From assembly GCA_963662155.1 (NCBI GenBank), contig OY759268.1, positions 58,790,140-58,854,139 on the forward strand: a stretch of 64,000 bases of DNA, in the 5' to 3' direction. The DNA comes from Lamellibrachia columna. Lineage: Eukaryota > Annelida > Polychaeta > Sabellida > Siboglinidae. The translations under genes were made by a program, and so were the position numbers. Below are positions 51,930-62,192 of this stretch, one piece after another. Position 1 is the first letter of the stretch; each line of letters begins with the position of its first letter. Below the pieces are notes generated by a model that saw only the letters and a program-made list of their open reading frames with translations, was not told the DNA's origin and searched no databases.

Positions 51930-52548
51930 AGGATATAATTTGTGTAGAGTTAAAATCACATCAGTCCCGCCAGCGTATTCCGTCGCCAAGCCACAAACCA
52001 ATACTTCGAAGTAAATTCTCTCGCTGCAGCTGTCACTCGTTGGTCACTCATTGTAAATAACACCAGCCCTGAACCCTGATTAACACCAATACATGTGAGG
52101 TACAGGTGCACCAGTGAGCAGTCCAATGAGTACATCTTGAAGACAATTAAAACATTTCCTCTCACAATACTCAGAGTACCTCCCTCACAAACAATAATAT
52201 CCACATATAATTTTATAACCCGTTCCAGACTCCCTATTCCGTTATACAAATGGATCCACCAAAAGTACTTGTACTTAAGTACATTTTTCAATGTATTCAC
52301 ACTGCAAATACCACCAATAATGTAGGGACCTACAGTAAATAGTGCTGCAGTAGGTTTTTACAACAAATATGGAATAGATGTGTGATTTTGTTTACTTTTG
52401 TTGGGAAAGCTGCATTGTCTTTTCGTCTTGCATTAATTTGGTGACTTAACTGCATTTTCTTGGAATGTAAACACCGTTTCTAGAATACGCCAACCCCGTC
52501 ACGGGAATTTCCAGATATGAGCTTAAATTTGTCTAGGTTTTCATGATA
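51930..52548. other. Non-coding gap before the MULE
   Basis: This is AT-rich sequence with overlapping short open frames on both strands and no recognisable domain. The left end of the MULE element should lie here, but I could not identify its terminal repeat. Confidence 0.4.
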
Positions 52549-52640
52549 GCCAATCAGAACGTCAAACGGGGTGTGACTGTTTAAGTAGATGATTAAGGCA
52601 GCCAATCATGGCTTGGTGCGGGTGTTGTTTCTATAAATAG
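52549..52640 (+). promoter_or_regulatory. CCAAT/CCAAT/TATA promoter of the MULE
   Basis: Two gccaatca motifs (52549-52556 and 52601-52608) precede tataaata at 52632-52639. The first ATG of the reading frame lies 42 bp after the TATA box (52682), so transcription would start at about 52,662 with a very short 5' UTR. The spacing suits a compact RNA polymerase II promoter carried by the element. Confidence 0.5.
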
Positions 52641-52681
52641 TGCGTTACTGTAGTAGAAAGGCTATTCACAACTCATTAGCA

Positions 52682-53615
52682 ATGCCGTCGTTACACCCTT
52701 GCGTAGAATGCCACAGAAGAGTACAGACAAATTCTAAAGCCGTACAGTGCGAATCATGCGAAAAGTGGTGCCACCAAGGCGAGGACATGGTACGTGGACG
52801 CGACCTTCTACGTCGTGCGACAGCCGTTTTATCAGCTGTTCACGGTCAACGCGATTGTTCGCCACGATGGCTGCACGAAGCAACTTCCCCTGACAATGTG
52901 CTTCATGTCACGCCGCCGCAAGACTGATTATGTAGCGGTGTTTAGAGAACTGTGTGCCATGCTGACACGTCGACGGATTGAACGAATGGTCCTTGATTTC
53001 GAGGACGCTACGTGGCGCGCTGCACGTGTCGTCTTTCCGGCCGTGGAGTTGAAGGGATGCGCCTTCCATTTCACCCAGGCCATCTGGAGGCGTATCCAGG
53101 AGTGCGGACTGCAAGTTGCGTACGCCAGTGACGACGGCACCTTCAAGTCCCTGCGGAAGGTTATGGTGTTGTGCTTTCTGCCTGCACGACACATCACACC
53201 AATCTTCCGACGACTGGAACAAGAAGCAACAGCCGCGCTGACTCCGCTTCTACAGTACGTCGGCCGCACCTGGATCGAGAGCAACGTCTGGCCACCAGCA
53301 TGTTGGAGTGTCTACTTCCAGTCCGTGCGCACGAACAACGACCTCGAGGGCTGGCATACTCGCCTCAACGCCAGGGGTCGTGCTGGCATGAACTTGTACA
53401 TGCTGGTGGCATTGCTGCACGACGAGTCAAGTATGATCCCTGTCCAGGTGCGGCTGGTGTCCGAGGGAAAGTTGCGGAGGCACCAGAGGAAGGTTTTCGT
53501 CGACTTGCAGCGAACTATCTTCGGGTACTGGGAAGAGTATGAGGGTGGCGACAGCTCTGCCATCCAACTCCTCAGAACATGTGCCCGTCTCTACGGCCCA
53601 CGAGTTAGCGTGTAG
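52682..53615 (+). pseudogene. MULE (Mutator-like) transposase, broken between zinc finger and catalytic domain
   Basis: The first frame starts at ATG 52682 (MPSLHP) and encodes a PHD-like zinc finger: CVEC, then CESCEKWCHQ. Close to 52,775 the sense frame changes, and from RTWYVDATF (about 52,782) a second frame runs open to the TAG at 53,613-53,615. This part is a MULE transposase domain: VDATF with the first acidic residue (codon 52,797), LDFEDA with the second, the C-x2-H pair in KGCAFHFTQ, and RTNNDLEGWH with the catalytic glutamate. The stretch that normally separates finger and catalytic domain is missing, so an internal deletion with loss of frame is the simplest explanation. An unseen intron is less likely. 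Base composition is much more GC-rich than the flanks. Terminal inverted repeats and a 9-bp target duplication were not found. Confidence 0.83.
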
Positions 53616-53797
53616 ACACTGAGCGGGTTCATGGTCATGAACATTCTGTGCTGAGCTGAGTGTATATTTAGTGAACTTTATCGCATTTTGTGCAGTTGTT
53701 CTACAATAGTTGATAGTTAGCTGTGGTTTTTTGGTATTATGACTATTATCAGATATGTCACATTTGTGAAGCGTGTGTGAACAATATATACCGAATG

Positions 53798-53881
<84 letters not shown>
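53798..53881. repeat. (TA)n microsatellite, about 42 units
   Basis: This is an uninterrupted tatata run 3' of the MULE. It can extrude as a cruciform. It also creates a spurious Tyr-Ile frame on both strands. Confidence 0.98.
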
Positions 53882-53883
<2 letters not shown>

Positions 53884-53899
53884 GCATTCACCTCATCCC

Positions 53900-54535
53900 G
53901 TACGAATAACATGATCCTAAAAATGGGGTGGGCCGAGATCAACGCGTTGATAGTAGGCCTAAAACCAAAACATCCGTGCAGCATTTCTTGACACATACCT
54001 TTCTCCAAGTAACTAATTTACAATAAATAGTTTACACTTCACATCAATCCACTTATCATAAAATAGGTGGAATGGGTGGGCCGAGATCGACGTGGGCCGA
54101 AGTCAACATGGACCGAGATCGTCAAGGGTCGAGATCGCCGGACCCCCCCCCTCAATACCTCCGTAACACTAATTTAGAACACATACTCAAAGTTCATTTG
54201 AATATATCAATGACTAACAAATATACAAAATATGCGGTCTGCTTAAAAACTGTTTGCTTAACTGCCGCCTTAGCCAGACCAAACGCGCGATATATACAAT
54301 TCGATTTGTGGCAGTGTCAGTGACGTGGTGTGGTTGCGGCCGTGACGTCAGCTCATCGTTGTCGCTATTTCTGCTTATTAATAAACATACACACGGACGA
54401 CCGCGATTAATTCAATATACATAACAGGGTATTACCCATAATTGTTTTAAACAAACCATTTTAAACAGTGTTTTGATATATCATGCACATTGTGATGATG
54501 TACAACACTACTTTACTAAAATTTTTGTTTGTATC
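53900..54535. other. Gap with gggccgagatc motifs
   Basis: gtgggccgagatcaac occurs at about 53,930, and a cluster of the same motif lies at 54,073-54,138. No gene is seen. A C9 run is present near 54,145. Confidence 0.5.
54073..54138. repeat. 16-bp minisatellite, 4 copies
   Basis: Copies read gtgggccgagatcgac, gtgggccgaagtcaac, atggaccgagatcgtc and aagggtcgagatcgcc. A lone related copy sits at about 53,930, so the motif predates the tandem expansion. Confidence 0.8.
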
Positions 54536-54605
54536 CATATGGCGTAATGGGTTAAATGGTCGGGTTTTGCTAATAAGTTTTCGTGATCGAATCCCACTTG
54601 CGTAA
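54536..54605 (+). mobile_element. tRNA-derived SINE head candidate
   Basis: tatggcgtaatgggttaa resembles a polymerase III A box, and gatcgaatccc about 45 bp later resembles a B box (ggttcgaatcc). Order and spacing match a tRNA-like SINE head. I cannot define the 3' end or a target duplication. It does not fold into a full tRNA by eye. Confidence 0.45.
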
Positions 54606-54699
54606 AATTTGTTTTGGTGTTTAGTGGTTTTTATATTGCTGAAATATTTTTAGCATTCGAATATTGTACTGCTTTCATTAAAATCTTGTGAAATTTTCC

Positions 54700-55150
54700 A
54701 CTTGGAACTTCCACATAATTTTCATATGGAGAAATGTCCTTAAAAATAGTAACACGGTTAGCTATAAGCTGTATCTTATTCAGTTCATCACGAGACACGT
54801 CCATAACCTTGTCCAGCTGAATGTTAGGACCAATAGTGTGGCCTTTTTAGCATATTTTACTTGTATAGCGTTAAAGTAGAATGGCCATGTTAAATTGTAA
54901 ATTAAATTTAAATATTCCAAGACAGACATCACACATATTCTAGGCAGACATCACACATTTTGTCAATGCATATGTTGATGGAGCTACTAACGAGATATTA
55001 TCAGCATAGCCGATAGCACCATATAGACAACCATATGACATATCCTACAGCCAAACCCAGATATGCTGCGTCTTGTTAACATTTCATCTATGTATATAGA
55101 CAATAATGCAGGGGATAAACCGCCCCCCTGTCAGTGTTTTACTCCGTTGG
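54700..55150 (-). mobile_element. LINE reverse transcriptase fragment with decayed active site
   Basis: Reading right to left, GVKH-stop-QGGGLSPALLSIYIDEM is the RT block that precedes the catalytic loop. After a frameshift, GAIGYADNISLVAPS contains YADN in place of YADD (codons at 54,997-55,008). Further on, GHTIGPNIQLDKVMDV occupies the position of the RT thumb. The fragment has an in-frame stop, frameshifts and a substituted catalytic aspartate, so it is inactive. The GVKQGG..SP..F pattern places it in a different LINE family from the fragment at 62 kb. Confidence 0.75.
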
Positions 55151-55900
55151 CTGTGGAGAAGTATTGGCTGTAGAATTATTCCAAGAAACGTTCATATATT
55201 GCTCAGTATGATAAAATTATGTATATAAACTTAACATCTGATTAACAAAGATTCATTCCTCTTTTCATCTGTAAATACAAAAGTTTAACTTTATTATGTT
55301 TATGCTAGAGTTTCTAAGTGATTCTGATTCCACCACAAGTATAATACATTCTATTAACCTCAGTTTTTTCTTAACAATTAAACAAATCCTCCTAGTGAAA
55401 TTTCTACATATTAACAGTGTTGTGTGATCCTGTCACATCATCAATATTATTAGGAAGAAATAAATTAAGTACTGTAATATGTCAGCTTTCTTTACAAAAC
55501 ACTGGCATCATTGTTAAATTGTTAAAGCCCACACAAAGACAACGACAGGGGTAGAAAGTACATTGACATAAAAGGACCCCAGATAGTCAGCTGTGAGATT
55601 CCACACGAGAACTTCAGGTGTGGAATCAATTCCCACCTAGCTTGAAAAAAACAGCTAGGGCCTCAAGCACGAGCTGGAAGTAGAGAAAGTGCAAGGAATA
55701 GATAAGAAATACATTTAAAGAAAAGGAAAACAGACAATCTATATTAGGGCTGAAACTGACTGCCATGTACCATTTCAGTACGACATAGCCACTAAACATT
55801 TGTTGATATTGCGTTGTTTAGTTTTGCGCCTACTGAATAACTGCGCTCTTGTTTTTAAGTATGCAGCTTGATGGTCAAAGTGTTGCAAGCAAGGTGGCGT
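55151..55900. other. Non-coding gap
   Basis: This is AT-rich, with no recognised gene. The part from about 55,540 may be 5' untranslated sequence of the LINE whose ORF1 fragment follows, judging only from position. Confidence 0.35.
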
Positions 55901-55924
55901 TGATGAATTCAGGAAGGCAGTGAT

Positions 55925-56285
55925 CTCTGTTTTGCCTGAAACAAATTTGGAAACAAGGCTTTACACTGTGAAATGTGTACAGTGTGTATCAATATTTCAG
56001 AGGAAAAGTATAAATTTCTTGAAAAGAAGGGACTAGGTACACACTGGTTCTGCAAGAAGTGTGATGAAGCCACCATAGATGGCTTAAAGATGATGCAGAC
56101 ACTGCAAGATAAGACGATGTGTACTGAAGAGAAGGTTGAGAGATTGGAAATAGGAGTCAAGAAAATCGAAACAGTACAGTGACCAGAACTTGAAGAAAGA
56201 ATAAGGAGCATTGCCCGAGAAGAAGCTCATGAAGCTGTAGAGAGAGAGAAGAAACAAAAGAATGTAATAATTTCAGGCACACCAG
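55925..56285 (+). mobile_element. LINE ORF1 fragment (PHD-like finger, coiled coil)
   Basis: The frame reads NKALHCEMC, then INISEEKYKFLEKKG, then THWFCKKCDEA, matching a PHD-like zinc finger of CR1/Jockey-type ORF1 proteins from which the central W-x-H part is lost. A Lys/Glu-rich coiled coil follows (EEKVERLEIGVKKIE, stop TGA at 56,180). After the stop the same frame continues PELEERIRSIAREEAHEA and QKNVIISG, the usual entry to the RNA-binding segment of such proteins. The similarity ends where the 23-bp array starts. It is a pseudogene with at least one internal stop. Confidence 0.7.
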
Positions 56286-56602
56286 AGGTTACTACCCAAC
56301 CATACCAGAGGTTACTACCCAATCATACCAGAGGTTACTACCCCATCGTACCAGAGGTTACTACCCAATCATACCAGAGGTTACTACCCCATCGTACCAG
56401 AGGTTACTACCCAATCTTACCAGAGGTAACTACCCAATCATACAAGAGGTTCCTACCCAATCATACCCCAATCATACCGGAGGTTACTACCCAATCATAC
56501 CGGAGGTTACTACCCAATCATACCAGAGGTTACTACCCAATCATACAAGAGGTTACTACCCAATCATACAAGAGGTTACTACCCAATCATACCAGAGGTT
56601 CC
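56281..56602. repeat. 23-bp minisatellite, about 14 copies
   Basis: The unit consists of accagaggttactaccc followed by aatcat or catcgt. There are several deletions, and variants in which the first block becomes caagagg. It begins directly at the end of the LINE ORF1 similarity and ends in ccagaggttcccagcaaaca, the start of the next array. Confidence 0.93.
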
Positions 56603-56760
56603 CAGCAAACACACTACGTATATACAACGTTGTATGAAGGTAATGGTTTGGTAACGTCAGGAATTACGTTTTACTAACGTTGTGTCAACGTAGTCTATCT
56701 ACGTTGTGACAATACGTAACAACAACGTAACGGTATTACGTTCTACTTACGTCGTATCCA
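56603..56760. repeat. Diverged leader of the 61-bp satellite
   Basis: This block starts cccagcaaacacactacgta and is filled with acgt and aacgtt motifs (tacaacgttgta is a perfect palindrome), loosely following the 61-bp pattern. It probably preserves older, more divergent monomers at the array edge. Confidence 0.65.
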
Positions 56761-59700
56761 CGTACTGCAGCTACGTTGTGCCAGTACGTAGCGAAGACGT
56801 AACGATATTACGTCGTGTCAACGTACTCCAACTACGTTGTGCCAGCACGTTGCAACGACGTAGCGATATTACGTCATGTCCACGTACTCCAACTACGTTG
56901 TGCCAGTACGTAGCAACGACGTAGCGATATTACGTCGTGTCCACGTACTCCAACTACGTTGTACCAGTACGTAGCAACGACGTAGCGACATTACGTCGTG
57001 TCCACGTACTCCAACTACGTTCTGCCAGTACGTAGCAACGACGTAGCGACATTACGTCGTGTCCACGTACTCCAACTACGTTGTGCCAGTACGTAGCAAC
57101 GACGTAGCGACATTACGTCGTGTCCACGTACTCCAACTACGTTCTGCCAGTACGTAGCAACGACGTAGCGACATTACGTCGTGTCCACGTACTCCAACTA
57201 CGTTGTGCCAGTACGTAGCAACGACGTAGCGACAATACGTCGTGTACACGTACTCCAACTACGTTGTGCCAGTACGTAGCAACGACGTAGCGACATTACG
57301 TCGTGTCCACGTACTCCAACTACGTTGTGCCAGTACGTAGCAACGACGTAGCGACATTACGTCGTGTCCACGTACTCCAACTACGTTGTGCCAGTACGTA
57401 GCAACGACGTAGCGACATTACGTCGTGTCCACGTACTCCAACTACGTTGTGCCAGTACGTAGCAACGACAAAGCGACATTACGTCGTGTCCACGTACTCC
57501 AACTACGTTGTGCCAGTACGTAGCAACGACGTAGCGACATTACGTCGTGTCCACGTACTCCAACTACGTTGTACCAGTACGAAGCAACGACGTAGCGACA
57601 TTACGTCGTGTCCACGTACTCCAACTACGCTCTGCCAGTACGTAGCAACGACGTAGCGACATTACGTCGTGTCCACGTACTCCAACTACGTTGTGCCAGT
57701 ACGTAGCAACGACGTAGCGACATTACGTCGTGTCCACGTACTCCAACTACGTTCTGCCAGTACGTAGCAACGACGTAGCGACATTACGTCGTGTCCACGT
57801 ACTCCAACTACGTTGTGCCAGTACGTAGCAACGACGTAGCGACAATACGTCGTGTACACGTACTCCAACTACGTTGTGCCAGTACGTAGCAACGACGTAG
57901 CGACATTACGTCGTGTCCACGTACTCCAACTACGTTGTGCCAGTACGTAGCAACGACGTAGCGACATTACGTCGTGTCCACGTACTCCAACTACGTTGTG
58001 CCAGTACGTAGCAACGACGTAGCGACATTACGTCGTGTCCACGTACTCCAACTACGTTCTGCCAGTACGTAGCAACGACGTAGCGACATTACGTCGTGTC
58101 CACGTACTCCAACTACGTTGTGCCAGTACGTAGCAACGACGTAGCGACAATACGTCGTGTACACGTACTCCAACTACGTTGTGCCAGTACGTAGCAACGA
58201 CGTAGCGACATTACGTCGTGTCCACGTACTCCAACTACGTTGTGCCAGTACGTAGCAACGACGTAGCGACATTACGTCGTGTCCACGTACTCCAACTACG
58301 TTGTGCCAGAATGTAGCAACGACGTAGCGACATCACGTCGTGTCCACGTACTCCAACTACGTTGTGCCAGTACGTAGCAACGACGTAGCGACATTACGTC
58401 GTGTCCACGTAATCCAACTACGTTGTGCCAGTACGTAGCAACGACGTAGCGACAATACGTCGTGTCCACGTACTCCAACTACGTTCTGCCAGTACGTAGC
58501 AACGACGTAGCGACATTACGTCGTGTCCACGTACTCCAACTACGTTCTGCCAGTACGTAGCAACGACGTAGCGACATTACGTCGTGTCCACGTACTCCAA
58601 CTACGTTCTGCCAGTACGTAGCAACGACGTAGCGACATTACGTCGTGTCCACGTACTCCAACTACGTTGTGCCAGTACGTAGCAACGACGTAGCGACAAT
58701 ACGTCGTGTACACGTACTCCAACTACGTTGTGCCAGTACGTAGCAACGACGTAGCGACATTACGTCGTGTCCACGTACTCCAACTACGTTGTGCCAGTAC
58801 GTAGCAACGACGTAGCGACATTACGTCGTGTCCACGTACTCCAACTACGTTGTGCCAGTACGTAGCAACGACGTAGCGACATTACGTCGTGTCCACGTAC
58901 TCCAACTACGTTCTGCCAGTACGTAGCAACGACGTAGCGACATTACGTCGTGTCCACGTACTCCAACTACGTTGTGCCAGTACGTAGCAACGACGTAGCG
59001 ACAATACGTCGTGTACACGTACTCCAACTACGTTGTGCCAGTACGTAGCAACGACGTAGCGACATTACGTCGTGTCCACGTACTCCAACTACGTTGTGCC
59101 AGTACGTAGCAACGACGTAGCGACATTACGTCGTGTCCACGTACTCCAACTACGTTGTGCCAGAATGTAGCAACGACGTAGCGACATCACGTCGTGTCCA
59201 CGTACTCCAACTACGTTGTGCCAGTAGGTAGCAACGACGTAGCGACATTACGTCGTGTCCACGTAATCCAACTACGTTGTGCCAGTACGTAGCAACGACG
59301 TAGCGACAATACGTCGTGTCCACGTACTCCAACTACGTTGTGCCAGTACGTAGCAACGACGTAGCGATATTACGTCGTGTCCACGTACTCCAACTACGTT
59401 GTGCCAGTACGTAGCAACGACGTAGCGATATTACGTCGTGTCCACGTACTCCAACTACGTTGTGCCAGAATGTAGCAACGACGTAGCGACATCACGTCGT
59501 GTCCACGTACTCCAACTACGTTGTGCCAGTACGTAGCAACGACGTAGCGACATTACGTCGTGTCCACGTAATCCAACTACGTTGTGCCAGTACGTAGCAA
59601 CGACGTAGCGACAATACGTCGTGTCCACGTACTCCAACTACGTTCTGCCAGTACGTAGCAACGACGTAGCGACATTACGTCGTGTCCACGTACTCCAACT

Positions 59701-60655
59701 ACGTTCTGCCAGTACGTAGCAACGACGTAGCGACATTACGTCGTGTCCACGTACTCCAACTACGTTGTGCCAGTACGTAGCAACGACGTAGCGACAATAC
59801 GTCGTGTACACGTACTCCAACTACGTTGTGCCAGTACGTAGCAACGACGTAGCGACATTACGTCGTGTCCACGTACTCCAACTACGTTGTGCCAGTACGT
59901 AGCAACGACGTAGCGACATTACGTCGTGTCCACGTACTCCAACTACGTTGTGCCAGTACGTAGCAACGACGTAGCGACATTACGTCGTGTCCACGTACTC
60001 CAACTACGTTCTGCCAGTACGTAGCAACGACGTAGCGACATTACGTCGTGTCCACGTACTCCAACTACGTTGTGCCAGTACGTAGCAACGACGTAGCGAC
60101 AATACGTCGTGTACACGTACTCCAACTACGTTGTGCCAGTACGTAGCAACGACGTAGCGACATTACGTCGTGTCCACGTACTCCAACTACGTTGTGCCAG
60201 TACGTAGCAACGACGTAGCGACATTACGTCGTGTCCACGTACTCCAACTACGTTGTGCCAGAATGTAGCAACGACGTAGCGACATCACGTCGTGTCCACG
60301 TACTCCAACTACGTTGTGCCAGTACGTAGCAACGACGTAGCGACATTACGTCGTGTCCACGTAATCCAACTACGTTGTGCCAGTACGTAGCAACGACGTA
60401 GCGACAATACGTCGTGTCCACGTACTCCAACTACGTTCTGCCAGTACGTAGCAACGACGTAGCGATATTACGTCGTGTCCACGTACTCCAACTACGTTGT
60501 GCCAGTACGTAGCAACGACGTAGCGATATTACGTCGTGTCCACGTACTCCAACTACGTTGTGCCAGTACGTAGCAACGACGTAGCGATATTACGTCGTGT
60601 CCACGTACTCCAACTACGTTGTGCCAGTACGTAGCAACGACGTAGCGATATTACG
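56761..60655. repeat. 61-bp satellite, about 64 copies, in 305-bp higher-order units
   Basis: The monomer runs acgtcgtgtccacgtactcc, then aactacgttgtgccagtacg, then tagcaacgacgtagcgacat plus t, with few differences between copies. The self-complementary tetramer acgt occurs five times per monomer at spacings of 11, 13, 13, 11 and 13 bp. acgacgta and tacgtcgt form an 8-bp inverted repeat around gcgacat. Distinct variants (gacaatacg, ttctgcc, cagaatgtag, catcacg) recur every 305 bp (five monomers), for example at 57,686, 57,991 and 58,296. A larger block repeats after 1098 bp (58,540 to 59,638). Short minus-strand frames of 60 codons recur only because three monomers equal 183 bp. Confidence 0.97.
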
Positions 60656-61200
60656 TTCAGAACACGTAAATGCACGTATTTCAACTGGTTTAAATCACTT
60701 GTTTCCGTACTTGAATTCACGAGATTCTGTGGAAAAATTTGTGTCCAGACATGTGTCGTATAACTGGTTCATAACACGTAAATTCACGTATTTCAACTGG
60801 TTTAAATCACCTGTTTCTGTACTTGAATTCACGAGATTCTGTGGACAAATTTGTGTCCAGACATGTGTCATATAACTGGTTCAGAACACGTAAATTCACG
60901 TATTTCAACTGGTTTAAATCACCTGTTTCCGTACTTGAATTCACGAGATTCTGTGGACAAATTTATGTCCAGTCATGTGTCATATATCTGGTTCAGAACA
61001 CGTAAATTCACGTATTTCAACTAGTTTAAATCACCTGTTTCCGTACTTGAATTCAGGAGATTCTGTGGACAAATTTGTGTCCAGACATGTGTCATATAAC
61101 TGGTTCAGAACACGTAAATTCACGTATTTCAACTGGTTCAAATAACCGGTTTCCGTATGTGAATTCACAAGATTCTGTGGACAAATTTGTGTCCCGTAAC
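60656..61200. repeat. 112-bp tandem repeat, about 5 copies
   Basis: acacgtaaattcacg recurs at 60662, 60774, 60886, 60998 and 61110, exactly 112 bp apart. Each unit contains atttcaactggtttaaatca, gtacttgaattcacgagatt and gtgtccagacatgtgtc. It is directly joined to the last 61-bp monomer, and identity between copies is high. Confidence 0.95.
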
Positions 61201-61204
61201 TGGT

Positions 61205-61262
61205 TGATTTGACACTGGGTGAATCCCTGCCTTGTGGGTTAACCATCTCGTGAGCGCAATGA
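61205..61262 (-). mobile_element. Possible tRNA-like SINE head
   Basis: On the minus strand gcgctcacgagatggttaa resembles an A box and gggattcaccc, shortly after, resembles a B box. The spacing between them is rather short. This is weak evidence; it could be chance. Confidence 0.25.
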
Positions 61263-62192
61263 CAAATCTTAAAGTTAAATACCTAAACCGTAAGACGCAG
61301 TGTATGTCATGTTAGTGGATGTAACTGTCTCTGCCATACACGATGGCGGCCAGTGGTCGATTATTTGCTGCCCCGTACACAGCTGGCTTACCGCTCAAGT
61401 CTACAGGAAAATCATTAATCATGTGTCTATGTAGAGTAGTAGAGGTATTAGGTTACATTTTAAACAAGCCAAAATCAGCTATTTCCCGCTCTCCTTGAAG
61501 TGGTATAATGATTAATAATCCTATGTGGCGACTGGGACAGGGTGTTGGATTATTCCGCAGGGACCAGTGCATTAAGGACAATTGGCTATACAGTGACGGA
61601 ATGTTAAGGTCAAACAGTCAGTATTCACGTGAAATAGTCAACATGGTTGAGCCTATTATATGTTGTAATTATGTTTATACGCATGAGTACTGTTATTAAC
61701 TATTTACGAACATGTTTGTACTTGCACAGGTTACGGCAAGTCCCGCATGGCTCACTCCTGATTGTGGCCAGTCGTCTTCTTTTCTTTCTTCTTGTCTTTC
61801 TTTTTGAAGTATTAAATGTAGCCGACTTTAGAAGTTTTCACGACAAGGCAAGGAAAATAAATCATTTATTTGCGACCCTGTATAAATCCAAGCATAAGGA
61901 GAAACAGAAATATTTGCCGTCCGACCCAATCTACATACCTGTCAAAATACTGGAAATATGTTTTTATTATATCGGTCTGAAGACATTGTGGGTGAAATAG
62001 TTTTTTTGCGCTCGAGTAATTAATATAAGCCGTATACGGTACTCGAATCTTATCGGCTGTGGGTCATTCGACTATAGAAGGACAAATTGGTGTCCCGGCA
62101 CTTTCGTGTGGAATGTTTCGGTCAAGAAAACTGTTAAAATGATACTTCTTGTGTGCTCTTCCTCCTTGTTCCCTGCTGTACAGGGGTGAGAT
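61263..62192. other. Non-coding gap
   Basis: There is no recognised gene. Open frames at 61,508-61,699 and 61,647-62,000 have no known motif or coding bias that I can see. The right end adjoins the 3' end of a LINE. Confidence 0.4.

Noticed and set aside
53427..54008. 193-codon minus-strand frame with a Tyr-Ile run
   Set aside because: It is the antisense of the MULE coding region joined to the (TA)n microsatellite.
57076..60430. Eleven near-identical 60-codon minus-strand frames
   Set aside because: Each is exactly three 61-bp monomers long (183 bp) and differs only where monomer variants differ. No coding signal exists beyond the satellite.
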